Origin: Carettochelys insculpta
Lineage: Eukaryota > Chordata > Testudines > Carettochelyidae
Length of the DNA: 64,000 bases
Assembly (NCBI RefSeq): GCF_033958435.1
Contig: NC_134150.1
Location: 39,117,501-39,181,500, forward strand
Direction: 5' to 3'
Under the pieces are notes generated by a model. It was not told where the DNA came from. It was given only the letters and a program-made list of their open reading frames with translations, and made no database searches. This document shows, in pieces, positions 21,041-32,104 of this stretch; the first letter of the stretch is position 1, and every line of letters begins with the position of its first letter. A program made the translations under genes and the position numbers.

Positions 21041-22044
21041 TATCAGAGAGGTGGCCATGTTAGTCTGTAACTTCGAGAACAGCAAGCAGTCCTGTGGCAC
21101 CAAACAGATATTTTGGAGCATAAGCTTTCATGGGCAGAGACCCGCTTCGTCAGATGCATGAGTGGGGGGCGGTTTCAGAGGTGTATTTAAAGAGTGGGGC
21201 CCCAGTAAAAGGGAGGGCCAGAGCTGATGAGGTTTATTCAGCAAGGTGGATACAAACAAATCCTCACCAGCCACTACAAATCACAAACCAGTGGCTGTAG
21301 GCCTGGAACCAGCCCCTGCAATGGTCCTCAATGCCAACTCTGCTCACATTTCTACACCAGTGACATCATCACAGGACCAAACATCAACCATACCACTGGG
21401 GCTCCTTTACCTGCATATCTACTAATATAATATATGCCATCATGTGCCAGCAATGCCCCGCTGCGATTTACATTGGCCAAACTGGACAGTCTCTACATAA
21501 AAAAATAGATAGACATAAATCAGACATCAGGAACGGTAATGTACAGAAGCCTGTGGGGGGACACTTCAATCTCCCTGGACACTCAGTAGCGGATTTAAGG
21601 GTGGCAGTCCTGAAACAAAGAAATTTCAGAGATCAAATGGAGAGAGAAATCTCTGAGCTGCAATTTATTTGCAAATTTGACTCCATTAGCCAAGGATTAA
21701 ACAGAGACTGGGAGTGGCTCGCAGCTTACAAAAACAGCTTCTCTGCCCTGGGTGTTAATAGCTCCCCGTTAGACTCTGACAATGGCTCATATCCCCCATC
21801 TGATCTGATTTGGTTTTTCCTCTTTTGATACCTACTATTGATAATGGGCCATTTCCACCTTGCTAAATAGACCTTGTCAGCTCTGGCCCTCCCTTTTTCT
21901 GGGACCCCATTCTTTAAATACCCCTCTGAAACCACCACCCCCCACTTATGCATCTCCTGCAGTGGGTCTTTGCCCATGAAAGCTTATGCTCCAAAATATC
22001 TGTTACTCTATAAGGTGCCACAGGACTCCTTGTTGTTCTTGAAG
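21041..22044 (+). mobile_element. Truncated Penelope-like retroelement with inverted terminal arms
   Basis: The left arm begins 'tatcagagaggtggccatgt' and runs to 'ggggccccagtaaaagggag' (about 21220). The right arm (about 21880-22044) is its inverted complement, 'ccctttttctgggaccccat' to 'gttgttcttgaag'. Between them is a C-terminal PLE coding remnant (21227-21828). PLEs typically carry pseudo-LTRs in direct or inverted arrangement, encode reverse transcriptase plus GIY-YIG endonuclease, and give variable target duplications. The flanks at 21027-21040 and 22045-22058 agree at 10 of 14 bases. The reverse transcriptase domain is missing, so this copy is 5'-truncated or internally deleted. Short fold-backs elsewhere carry the same arms. 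Confidence 0.85.
21227..21828 (+). pseudogene. PLE C-terminal linker and GIY-YIG endonuclease remnant
   Basis: Two overlapping frames give one protein remnant. The first (21227-21430) has the PLE linker signature with spaced cysteines (GCRPGTSPCNGPQCQLC) and stops at 21428-21430. A frame change then leads to 21442-21828, which begins MCQQCPAAIYIGQTGQSL and continues with a conserved His (DRHKSDI) and GHFNLPGHS. AIYIGQTGQSL is the GIY-YIG-type core (YIG, then Arg/Lys-rich helix, then His). Known PLE proteins place this endonuclease C-terminal to the reverse transcriptase, where it primes target-primed reverse transcription in the nucleus. The C-terminus ends with the LNRDWEWLAAYKNSF motif also seen, degraded, near 48240. 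One frameshift and the missing reverse transcriptase make it non-functional. Confidence 0.8.
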
Positions 22045-22058
22045 GTAGAGGTTAGAAA

Positions 22059-22387
22059 ACTTGCACTTGTAAAAGGATCATATTCTTTACTATCTGATGG
22101 ATCCATTCTACTAGTTGGTGCTTCTCATCCTTGGGATCACAGGGCTGACACCAGATGTTTTCTGGGGTCTTCATGATATTTTACAGACTCTAAGATCCCA
22201 GGCTTCTTCAAAAATGTTTCTAGTCCTTGAATTGCAAAGAAATAATTCATGAGGTAAACAGATGGCCCACTTCAGTTTAGTGAATGCCATGGGGAATACA
22301 CATAGGAAAAGAAAAATATTTAAAGAAGCCTATTGAGGACTGCCCATATTTTCAGTGGTTCACGTAAACAGCCAAAGCCCTACCCAC
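22059..22387. other. No recognised feature
   Basis: Short unique-looking interval between the PLE and the next MITE. Confidence 0.5.
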
Positions 22388-22390
22388 TTT

Positions 22391-22795
22391 AGCTACATCT
22401 GCACTAGAGGGTTTTGTCCACAAAACTGGTGTTTTTGCCAACACAACCTGCGGAACATCCACACGACAAATGCATTCTGTAAACCTACTGTTGACAGAAC
22501 TCGGCACATTTGTCGACGGGCTTCTGCCTCTCCCCCATGAGGCAGAACATCTTTCTCGACAGACTCTGTCAACAAAAATTCTGTGCATACACTCCAGGGG
22601 GCCCTCTGTCAACAGACGGGTCTTCTGGGTCACCATGCAGCCCTGTCTGCTGTGCTTCCATTTGGCCGTTCAGTTAAGACAGCAGCTGGGCAGTCCACTT
22701 TTGTGTGTGGCCGTGATGTGTTGACAGAAGCTTTGTCGAAATATTTCTTCCCACAGTAACCTCTGTTGACAGATCACGGTAGTGCAGACATAGCC
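22391..22795. mobile_element. Harbinger-type MITE, ~405 bp
   Basis: The left end AGCTACATCTGCACTAG and the complemented right end GGCTATGTCTGCACTAC match over nearly all positions. It is flanked by TTT on both sides (22388-22390, 22796-22798), a 3-bp duplication. The interior repeats 'tgtcaaca/ttgacaga' and 'ctgttgacag' several times. It is non-coding. Confidence 0.8.
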
Positions 22796-22798
22796 TTT

Positions 22799-23546
22799 GT
22801 GATTGTAAACTTAGTCTGATATCAAGACGCACATGGCCTCTGCAGAAATTTGATCATATCATCTATTTTGGGGGGAGTGAGTTAATAGGCTTACCAGATC
22901 TAATTAGGGTTTTCTGTCATTAAAAATCCATGTTGTATATGTAAGACTCTACTAGACAGAAACTCAGAGGCCACAGTGAGTTGAACAGATTTTTGTGACT
23001 TCTTTTCGACACAGATGTGCATTGCTGGATAAACAACACATAATTCATTCAGTCTTTGTGGAGCTGAGAAGACAGTGTACAGGATATGATGACATAAGAC
23101 CAGTGTCAAACCTTAGCAGATTATGCTGCTGAAATGATACCTTTTACCAACACCACAAAACACTCTAGACTATGCTGAACATTAAGCATGTGAGTGGTCC
23201 AAAAGGAAGGCAGGGAAGTAAGCAAGAAATTGCTTTGGTTGAGTTAGGACTGAATGAAAAGAGGTTGTGTACCTGGGGAGGCTTTTGTGGAATATGTTTT
23301 GGCACAGAAACTTTTGTGAAATAACTAGTACAGTGTGCATCAATCAGCTGGATTGAACCTACTTCCCTCTGAATCACTGTATCCACACGACACAGAGATT
23401 TTTTTTAAAAATAAGTGCTTAATTTTCTGATCCGCTGGAGAAATGTACACAGTGGGTCTGCTGAGACAGCAAACCAAACTGTAATTTCTGTTTATAACAG
23501 AATACCCTTCAAGTCAAGCAGAGAGGCAGCATTCCCAGCACATGAA
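22799..23546. other. No recognised feature
   Basis: AT-rich interval. No family signature in any frame. Confidence 0.5.
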
Positions 23547-23819
23547 GGTATGTCTGCACGACTGGGAAGATCAGCCCTGTCCAGAGGGTGGCCTAGTGGA
23601 GACGTGCAGAACTGAACTATCTGGGGTTGACAGTCCATCCTCGTGCTCCTCCATATTGCAAGGAGTAAGGGAGGTCGACTGGAGAAACTCTCCCGTCGAC
23701 TTTCCTCAGTGAGGGCAGCTAGGTAAGTCGATTGCAGATAAGTCGATTCTAGCTATGCAATTGCTGTAGCTAAAATTGCTTATCTGCAATCGCTTTAACT
23801 CCCTCGTATAGACCAAGCC
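23547..23819. mobile_element. Harbinger-type MITE, or left end of a larger Harbinger element
   Basis: The left end GGTATGTCTGCACGAC and the complemented right end GGCTTGGTCTATACGA are degenerate family termini. The interior has 'cgattgcagataagtcgatt' and 'ctagctatgcaattgctgta', as in 16670-16926. It lies just upstream of a decayed PIF/Harbinger transposase on the same strand, so it may be the terminal region of that element instead of an independent MITE. No clean 3-bp duplication was found. Confidence 0.65.
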
Positions 23820-24039
23820 TTGGTTCTGGCACCTAATCAGCTATGGTGAGTTCTGCTGCTACTGCGTTCTATGCATGCTGGGATTTTTCTCACAGTGCAT
23901 TGTGGGATACCTACTGGAAGCCACTGGAATTCTGGGATTTGGGGTCCGCTAGCAAACTCCTATGATTAGTCTCCTGGAATCCCATAATCCATCATTTATT
24001 TTATTTGATGTGTGAGCCACCACCTCTTCCAAGCCCACA

Positions 24040-24725
24040 TGCAGGGCACACTGCTGTACGTTGTGATGTTGAGATCATAAATACACAGAGACTGTGGCGC
24101 CTGTATTTGCAGTCCTATGACCAGGGGACTTTTGGCTATGAAAGTGATCTGCTGTCTGCTGGGCTGATCGGAGTAGGAGATGAAATCAAGCAGCTAGTGG
24201 CAGAGGATGTTTTTTCCAGGAGCAGCTTCACCCAATGGAGCATCAGTCCTGGGCTTGGGGAAATGGTGGGAAAGAACCATGACCGTGGGAGAGGATAGAG
24301 ATGCAGAACTGGGAGGACCCAGGTGGCAGTAGAATTTCAGGATGATACTTTCCTAGCAATCTGCATCGGCTGCGCCACGGTGATGCTGGGACCGAACTAG
24401 CCACTGGGCTACCCAACCACCAGGGACCCAGCCACAGCCCCACACACCAGGCCTCAGAGCTGATCGGCAAGGATATTTCTTCATGGTGCAGCAAAACCTG
24501 CTTGCTTACCATGGCAGGTTCACTGCCATTAATGGGATGACCAGAGAGGTCCATGATGGCAGGATCCTTACAAACTTAGGCGTGTTTTCTTCAATGAGAG
24601 AGGAAACATTTCCTCCCAGGACTGATAATGGTGTGATTGCCTGGCTTTCGGGGAGACCCAACTTACCCTTGGCATCCCTGGCTTATGAAGCTTTTTGCTT
24701 GACGCTTGTATGGGGAAAAGGACCT
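24040..24725 (+). pseudogene. Decayed PIF/Harbinger transposase (DDE_Tnp_4-like)
   Basis: Reading across frames, 24466-24725 aligns with the catalytic core of PIF/Harbinger transposases: DRQGYFFMVQQNLLAYHGRF (family pattern NRKGYFSMVLQALVDHRGRF), then TREVHDGRILTNLGVF (GRVHDARVLRNSGLF), then TFPP, then in another frame GDPTYPWHPWLMK (GDPAYPLLPWLMKPF). VHD carries the second catalytic acid. The upstream part to about 24040 is more decayed. The enzyme would have cut and pasted DNA at TWA sites, with a Myb-like partner in known families. Stops and frameshifts make it inactive. No Myb gene is seen nearby. Confidence 0.75.
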
Positions 24726-24903
24726 GTGTAACTCTACCCGAAGTAGCTGCAGGGTGGCAATCGTGTGAAAAGAACTGGAGACGTTGAAATATGTTGTGTG
24801 GGGGCTACTGTACAGTATCTGCTTCATGCCAAAACTGCTTGTAAGACCACGGTGTGTACCCCTTAAATTGCTGGCATCTCACAGTGCAACAGCACTCGGA
24901 AAT

Positions 24904-24980
24904 ATAGAGCTGTAGAAATATAGGACTGGCAGGGACCTCCAGAGGTCATCTAATTCCCCAGTGCAGAGAGGTGCTTCTTA
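24904..24980 (-). mobile_element. CR1 3'-end fragment
   Basis: 'agaaatataggactggcagg' plus 'gacctccagaggtcatctaa' is the complement of the CR1 3' UTR end. It is short and tail-less. Confidence 0.65.
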
Positions 24981-25025
24981 AACAACTACAGTAATGGGCC
25001 TTCTGTACCTCCCTAGGAAACCTGT

Positions 25026-26404
25026 GTGACGCCGGCAGACCAGTTGTCAGCTTATGCCACAGCCTCCAGGCCCACTGGACACTGGGGAATGCACAGCTGG
25101 AAAGCAGTCTGGTTCCTGCATGTTATCATTGTTCAAACAGCTATTACCTGTACAAAGATTGTTCCGTGTTCAGCCTTGGTGAAATGTTTGTGAGTGGCTG
25201 CCTGCATTAATCTCACTTATAATACAAGTCTCCAGTGTCATAAGATAATATATCAGTGCCTGCTCTGTGTCTATCAAAGGGTTTGCTATGAAACTGGAAA
25301 TCCCCGCTCCCCACCTCAAGTCAAGAGAGAACTGTTACCCGGTGTGAGATACTAGCTGACCATGAGACGTATCACCTCCCATACAACAGATGAAGGCCTG
25401 TAGACATCAGGCAAACCATTGTGAAACAGCCAGGGAGTAAAGGCTCTGCTGATCGTTCCCCCCTACACCCAGGAAGAGCAGATGCGTACAAACCTTCCTC
25501 CCATCAGTTTGAACTCTGGGGGGAAGGAATAAAACTCCTTGACCAGAAGGATCTGTATCATTGGGCTGCTGAGAATTTAGAAAGGGCAATATTTTTAAGC
25601 TTAGTTAGCTGGGTTAGCCCTAAAGGGTATTAAGAGCTTGCACATTACAGCAGCTTGTATTAACTTCTAGAACCTAAGCTTGTAGCTCATTTGTCTGGTG
25701 TCTTCTTGCTTCCACCTTGCATAACTCTCCTTTCTTTTCCCTAGTTAATAAATCTTTAGGTTGTTAATTACTAGATTGGCTACAAGCATTGTCTTTGGTA
25801 AGTGATCTAGGGTATATGTGACCCAGGACAAGTGACTAGTCCTTTGGGACTTGGAGTAACCTGAGTTATGGTGGTGATCTTTAGTATGAGGGACTGTCCA
25901 TCACAAAGGCAGCCTTCCCTGGGTGACAAGATAGATCAGCGTATCCAAGGACCAGGACACCATTTTGAGAGGGGCATCAACCCTGCGTACCAGGACACTG
26001 CTTCTTCCCAGTCTTATGATTGTCAGGGGCAAGGGGAAAGTACACCGCTTGTGTGAGTGCCTTTCACTTCTGGTTGGTAAGGGGAGGAGGCAGAGGAATG
26101 ATTCACATAAGCTGAGTACTTTCTCCTTGCTCCCTGGCACTTAGGGGACTGGGAAGAAGAGCAAGGAGCATCCTGGTATGCATGGTGGCTGTCCTTCTGG
26201 GCCTCCCAAAATGCCGCCCTTCCCCAGGGGGACTGTCTGTGACCCCACCTTCAAGCTCCTAGTGTTTGAGATGCTCACGGTTGAAACTTGGTGAAATCTA
26301 AGCAAAGAGTACCCACTCAATTTGGCGGCTGTGCCCTGCAGTGTTATAGGCTGCCCTCAGGTTAGCACCCACTCTCAAGAGCCGCTCTACTCAGCTTGTC
26401 AGAC
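25026..26404 (+). mobile_element. Putative LTR-like interspersed repeat
   Basis: This 1.4-kb block resembles a long repeat I recall from turtle genomes. It starts TGTGACGCCGGCAGACCAG, has an internal 'gggaaggaataaaactcctt' and a polyadenylation-type AATAAA near 25746, then 'ggcctcccaaaatgccgccc', and ends near 'cagcttgtcagacc'. A solo LTR would fit the TG start, the TATA/AATAAA layout and the lack of coding capacity. I could not confirm a target duplication, and classification is from memory. It could also be a large non-autonomous DNA element. Confidence 0.4.
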
Positions 26405-27157
26405 CGGTTCCACTCCCTCTTTTTGGAGTTAGAGCGTGTTTCCTAATGTCGAAGCGTAAACTCTCCTCCCACAGATTACTTCTTGGTCAGTCTTCAGTGG
26501 ACAGGGATAACAGTTTGATCACCACCTTCCTTATAGCATATCTGAAGACTGTTACCAGCCCCTCCCCCAGCCTTCTCTTTTCAAGACTAAAAGTGCCCCG
26601 TTTTTTTCAAAAATCTTTCCTCAGAGGTCCAATTTTCTAAGGTTTTATCTTTTTTGTCACTCTGCTCTGCACCATTTTGTCCACATCTTTCCTAAAGTGC
26701 GACACCCGCTGTATATGAAAAAATAAATTGGCATTTCAGATGACCGATGCTTTATTCTAAATCCCCCCCATATTTTAAAAGCTTACTCAACATATAATAA
26801 AGCAGAAACAGCCCCTTTAATATGTGCAGTGCTTAGTCCTGCTCAGGGAGCTAGTCAGAAAATGAAAATTAAATGATCTCACCAGCAAAAATACTGCAGA
26901 AAAGTTGATATTTTAGGTGATAGTGCTAATCAAGCAGAACTAATCATGGACTGTCCCCACCTTCAAGCAGCACACATTGTTATCTCACACTTCTCTAGCA
27001 TGCTTCCTGTCTTCACCTTGTTTAAGTGATATTGTCAAAGACAGCCCACAATTGTTTCCCAAGAGGGCAATGTTTTTTGCGCTGACTGCTGGGGTGTTAT
27101 GAAGAATTGAGACAAGTTTCTTGTTCCATGAGTGCTGGGTGTTAACTTACATAGCTA
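26405..27157. other. No recognised feature
   Basis: AT-rich interval with no supported gene or repeat. Confidence 0.5.
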
Positions 27158-27345
27158 CAAAACAAAAAAGCAGTCATATAGCACTTTAAAGACTAACAAA
27201 ATAATTTATTAGGTGATGAGCTTTCGTGGGACAGACCCACTTCTTCAGATCATAGCCATACCAGAACAGACTCAATATATAAAGCACAGAGGTCCAAAAA
27301 TTGTTATCAAGGTTGGCAAATGAGAAGAGCAGAGGGATGGCAGTG
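27158..27345. mobile_element. Terminal arm of a second PLE family
   Basis: 'caaaacaaaaaagcagtcat', then 'agcactttaaagactaacaa', 'gtgatgagctttcgtgggac' and 'agacccacttcttcagatca', is the arm of another PLE family. It shares only the hairpin region with the 21041 family. Complemented, the hairpin reads CTGAAGAAGTGGGTCTGTCC then CACGAAAGCTCATC. The arm's outer end is here. The inner boundary (to about 27345) is approximate and no mate was found. Confidence 0.65.
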
Positions 27346-28208
27346 GGGGAAGGGGGTGAGGAAGTTAAAAGTTAGATAAAACAGCAAAGTACAGAAAAGA
27401 GTCCTTATAATCTGTCACTCCTTAAATAGCGATAGTTAAAGGGCAGAAGTTCAAGTAACACTTACTGATGAGAAATAGCACCTTATTCTGGCAAGCCCTA
27501 TTGAAGTCCATGGAACTATTCAAAGTAAGCATAAGGGTATCAGAATAGGGTGCCAAGTGAAAGTGAGCTGGTAAATCTGCATAGAGGGAGATGTTTGTTT
27601 TGTTTTTTTTTAAGCTAAAAAACTTTTCTATTTAAATTAATTTTCTTCTGCCTCACATCATGGTTGAAAGCCCAAAATAGGCACTATTAAACGTAAGGAA
27701 CAGCTTCAACTCCTGCCCAAGGTCCTTGACATATTGCATTGGCTTTAAAAAGGCGTTGACCTGTCGAATAGCCTTAAAGTGAACCTGAAAAATGGAAAAT
27801 AGCCTTTAAATTCTATTTGTAAAAGGCAATTTCTTGTTTTTTTACACCCTCGTGACTGAGGGGGAGGCTGGGGGAGGATTTCAAGATAGGAACATTTTCA
27901 TTAAGGAACAAAAATGCTCTTTTCACACGGCCCTTCCTCATACACAAAACCGAGGGAAACAAAACATGCAGAACACGGCGGGTCTGGGGGCAGGGGTTGT
28001 TTCTGAATAACATGTTTTTCAGTGTTCTCTGTGATATCAGCAGCCCTCTATGAAGATGTTGGGGTCACGTCCGGCCTTATTGACTTCAGTGATAAAACTC
28101 ACTCTGACTTCAGTGGAGTCAAGATTTCACCCTGACGCTCATGTGGCACAGGGATTATCTGTGGTGTGGATGGCAATGTTAAAGGAGCCAGCTACAGGCA
28201 TGCCCTCT
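27346..28208. other. No recognised feature
   Basis: AT-rich. Around 28068-28135 lies a 'gacttcagtg' phrase discussed under findings. Confidence 0.45.
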
Positions 28209-29743
28209 TTAAGAACATAAGAACATAAGAATGGCCATACTGGGTCAGACCAAAGGTCCATCCAGCCCAGTATCCCGTCTGCCAACAGTGGCCAATGCCA
28301 GGTGCCCCAGAGAAGGAGAACAGAAGACAATGATCAAGTGATTTATCTCCTGCCATCCATCTCCTGCCCTTGTGCTGAAGGCTAGGGCACCATACTTTAC
28401 CCCTGGCTAATAGCCATTTATGGACCTAACCTGCAAAAATTTATCGAGCTCTTTTTTAAACCCTAATAGAGTCCTGGCCTTCACAGCCTCCTCCGGCAAG
28501 GAGTTCCACAGGTTGACTGTGCGCTGTGTGAAGAAAAATTTCCTTTTATTAGTTTTGAACCTACTACCCATCAATTTCATTTGGTGTCCCCTAGTTCTTG
28601 TATTATGGGAAAAGGTAAATAATTTTCTATATTCACTTTCTCCACACCATTCATGATTTTATATACCTCTATCATATCGCCCCTCAATCGCCTCTTTTCC
28701 AGACTGAAAAGTCCCAGTCTCTCTAGCCTCTCCCAATATGGGACCCGTTCCAAACCCCTAATCATCTTAGTCGCCCTTTTCTGAACCTTTTCTAATGCCA
28801 ATATATCTTTTTTGAGGTGAGGGGACCACATCTGCACGCAGTACTCAAGATGTGGGCGTACCATAGTTTTATATAGGGGAAGTATGATATCTTTTGTCTT
28901 ATTATCTATCCCTTTTTTAATAATTCCTAACATCCTATTTGCTTTACTAACCGCCGCTGCACACTGTGTGGATGTCTTCAGAGAACTATCCACTATAACT
29001 CCAAGATCCCTTTCCTGATCTGTCGTAGCTAAATTTGACCCCATCATGTAGTACGTGTAATTTGGGTTATTTTTTCCAATGTGCATTACCTTACACTTAC
29101 CCACATTAAATTTCATTTGCCATTTTGCTGCCCAATCACTCAGTTTTCTGAGATCTTTTTGTAGTTCTTCACAATCCCTTTTGGTTTTGACTGTCCTGAA
29201 CAACTTGGTGTCATCTGCAAACTTTGCCACCTCACTGCTTACCTCATTTTCTAGATCATTGATGAACAAGTTGAACAGGATCGGTCCCAGGACTGACCCC
29301 TGGGGAACACCACTAGTTACCCCCCTCCATTGTGAAAATTTACCATTTATCCCAACCCTTTGTTTTCTGTCTTTTAACCAATTCCCGATCCATGAAAGGA
29401 TCTTTCCTCCTATCCCGTGACCGCCTAATTTACATAAAAGCCTTTGGTGTGGGACCGTGTCAAAGGCTTTCTGGAAATCTAGGTATATTATGTCCACTGG
29501 GTGCCCCTTGTCCGCATGTTTATTAACCCCTTCAAAGAATTCTAATAGATTAGTTAGACACGACTTCCCTCTGCAGAAACCATGCTGACTTTTGCCCAAC
29601 AATTTGTGCTCTTCCACGTGCCTTGCAATTTTATTCTTTCCTATTGTTTCTACTAATTTGCCTGGTACTGATGTTAGACTTATCGGTCTATAATTGCCAG
29701 GGTCTCCTCTAGAGCCTTTTTTAAATATTGACTATTTGGCTTG
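28209..29743 (-). mobile_element. 5'-truncated CR1 LINE, young copy
   Basis: On the minus strand the element ends at about 28209 with a tail built of TTCTTATG units. The plus strand shows 'aagaacataagaacataaga', then 'atggccatactgggtcagac'. The 5' truncation is near 29743, inside the reverse transcriptase just upstream of the NYRPISL motif. About 1.5 kb is kept, including the C-terminal two thirds of ORF2 and the 3' UTR. Low mutation load and a near-open frame mark it as one of the younger repeats here. CR1 is a non-LTR retrotransposon that integrates by target-primed reverse transcription, usually 5'-truncated. Confidence 0.95.
28407..29730 (-). pseudogene. CR1 ORF2 reverse transcriptase, C-terminal part, one frameshift
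   Basis: The frame enters at FKKGSRGDPGNYRPISLTS and stays open through the RT core: LDFQKAFDTVPH, SGVPQGSVLGPILFN, FADDTKLF (the YADD-type catalytic box with both Asp) and DLGVIVD. It continues into the C-terminal motifs LEYCVQMWSP and SLEKRRLRGDMIEVYK. The main open stretch is 28577-29617 (346 codons from the internal Met). Near 28605 a single-base change shifts the frame. The true C-terminus continues in the next frame (KRKFFFTQRTVNLWNSLPEE) to a stop at 28407-28409. The endonuclease domain is missing through 5' truncation, so the copy cannot be autonomous. Confidence 0.93.
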
Positions 29744-30425
29744 AATGACTCAAATGCCTGATTCTTTGAAGCAAACATGACTGATATGTGAGGGTGCTAA
29801 AGCAGACAAGTCCAGGACGTTATCAGAGAACTTGGAAACACGTTGTGCTAAAGGCGGCTGAGAAATACGCAGTGTATGCTTCAGCAGCCAGAATTCAAAT
29901 GCGCCTGTCCAGAGTTAGAGCTTACATCCAGAGCCATCCCTGCCATAGGATGAAGTGGAGCGGCTGCCCTCAAACCCCTCACTTTTGGGGGGCCCACAGC
30001 CGCCACTCCAACCATCCTGTGGATGGGAGGGACTAGGTGATTATGGGAGGCCTGGGCACTGAGGCAGCAGGGGTCACCACCTCCCACCCCACTCGCCACA
30101 GGTGGTGGGAGCTGGGCAGCTTGTTCTGCTCCTCCATGCCACCCTCCTGGCCCACTGCGTTGGTGGGAAACTTGGCACAGCGCGTGGTGAGTGGGGGGTG
30201 TGGCAACCCCTACTGCCATAGCACCAGGCCCCATAATTCCCAAGAAGCCTTGTTCTGGGGTGGGAGGAGCAAAGGTGGGGCTGAGAAAGGGCTGGACCTA
30301 CAGTGGAGACAGGGGGTTGCCCTAGACCCCATTCCTGTGGCACTGGGAGTGTTACCCTAGGCCCCACCCCACTTGGGATGGCACTGCCTGCATCTCCCTT
30401 CTGGCCTCCAACCACGGGCACTGTA
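29744..30425. other. GC-rich interval, possibly a degraded hAT relative
   Basis: 29935-30430 is GC-rich with frames on both strands, none with a domain. The phrase 'agagccatccctgccatagg' resembles termini of turtle hAT-like repeats, but no second end is visible, so I leave it unclassified. Confidence 0.35.
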
Positions 30426-30799
30426 GTCAATAGTGGGCTTCAATGCACCTACATTTCCGTCTAGAGGAGTGATTTTAAGAGGCACCTAGTGGAAGAGACC
30501 ACCTATGGGACAGCTGGTAGGTTTGGGGTACATTCAGGGGCCATATACAGAAATACAGGCCATACAAAATGGTGTCCTCCATGTGGCATGACCTCACACA
30601 TATGGTGCATGGGAGGTCAAGCAGTGCAGAGGGTGCCATTTTATGAGCTGGTATGAAGGGTGCCATTTTGTAGAGCAGGTCTGCTGCTGGGGCAGATGCG
30701 TTCGGAGCCTAGTGGAATTCTCCCATGGGCAGAATCTGGCCTGCAGCCTGCTGGCTGAGAAGCCCACCTCCCATAGTAATCATTAGTAACCATTGATAG

Positions 30800-30925
30800 T
30801 AGTATTTATTTCTCTATATGGCAATGGTGCCGTAGTCATGGACCAGGACCACATTACACCAGGTGCTGTACATACAGAACAAAACCACAGCCCCTCCCTA
30901 GGGAGCCTGCAATCTAAATAGCCTT
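30800..30925 (+). repeat. Ancient L3-like LINE fragment
   Basis: 'ccaggtgctgtacatacaga', 'acaaaaccacagcccctccc' and 'gagcctgcaatctaaat' match the old amniote repeat pattern 'ctaggcgctgtacaaacaca..gacagtccctgc..gagcttacaatctaa'. It is probably the same family as 410-640. Confidence 0.6.
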
Positions 30926-31284
30926 CATCCACCTCATTAATTTATTTTAGCGATTGACACCTGGTGGAGTCTAGACAAGAAGATGGATAATTGCTGTTCT
31001 TAAAGGACTCAGGCAACAATTTTTCATGCTATAGCTATGCCTGCATTGGGGTTGTGTTTCACAGGTGCAATTAAGACAGAGAAGTGCAAAATCTTTTCAG
31101 GTTGGATGTAGAGTTTGCATGACAACCCTATGACACATTATGCAGTAAAGAAACTAGGGCTGCCATCACTCCCCTACTTCTGATATTACGCCTACATTTA
31201 GTGATTTGGAAAAACAAGTAAGCTTAGAAATAATATTGGCGGTATTTGGCTTACGTTAACAACCATGGGCCCTAATTTCAATAG
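30926..31284. other. No recognised feature
   Basis: Nothing supported between the two ancient repeat fragments. Confidence 0.45.
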
Positions 31285-31430
31285 GCAAAGCACATAAAGA
31301 TTGGGATCAGGGAGTATAAGTGAAGTGATTTGCTCAAGGTCACACAGCAAGTCTGTGTCACAGCCAGGAATAGTTTCTAGGTCTCCTGAGTCCACCCAGA
31401 ACACCCTGTGCACTAGATCACATTGCCACC
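31285..31430 (+). repeat. MIR/CORE-SINE-like or L2/L3-tail fragment
   Basis: 'gctcaaggtcacacagcaag' then 'tctgtgtcacagccaggaat', 'ctaggtctcctgagtcca' and 'gtgcactagatcacattgcc' are the well-known conserved phrases of an old amniote SINE/LINE tail. Orientation follows that phrase order. Confidence 0.7.
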
Positions 31431-32101
31431 CTAGTAGCTTTGCAGTTACTATAACTGGATTTGCCTAACTCTACATATTCATTCTGACCCACCTCTAAAG
31501 CCCTCTGCAGACAATGAGAATTTTTCCATTGCCTTCCTTTGGCTTTAGATCAGACTCTCTGAGCTAGTTCCTGAAATCAGTGGGAGTTTTGATTGATTGA
31601 GGGCTGACTTCATGGCCTTCCTGCCTAGAACCCAGGGGTTATTTGAGAAAACAGGCACCAGATCATTTCATACGGCCTTTGCAATAAAGTTCTTCCCATT
31701 TCATAATTGCCTTTTTTGCAGAGGTTATTATTGAGTAACTACTTTCTTGAAAAATTGCACCATAAAAAGCCTATGAGGAAGGAAATAAATAATTACTAAT
31801 AAATGTCTAAATAACTGCTGGATTGCTGCAAAGATTTGATTTAATCAAAACAATTCAAGTGCATGATAGCAGGATTAATTAAGGCTTTGTCATTTCTTAG
31901 GACTATTGTCCAGTTTCCTCCCTGTGCAAAGCTAAGCAGAGCTCCCATCACAAAATATACCAAAGAAAATAATCTCCCTGGTACAGTAAAGAGTGAAAAA
32001 CTAGAAAATGCTGGGTTTCTTCTGAAGTTTGTTAGGAGCTCAAAAAGTAGAGTGATGAACTCAAGAAGGAGGGTCGCTGACTTGTGATATTATCTCCAGT
32101 C
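31431..32101. other. No recognised feature
   Basis: AT-rich, no supported gene or repeat. Confidence 0.5.
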
Positions 32102-32104
32102 TGA

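Noticed and set aside
29079..29526. Plus-strand frames of 113 and 64 codons
   Set aside because: Antisense shadows of the CR1 reverse transcriptase on the minus strand.
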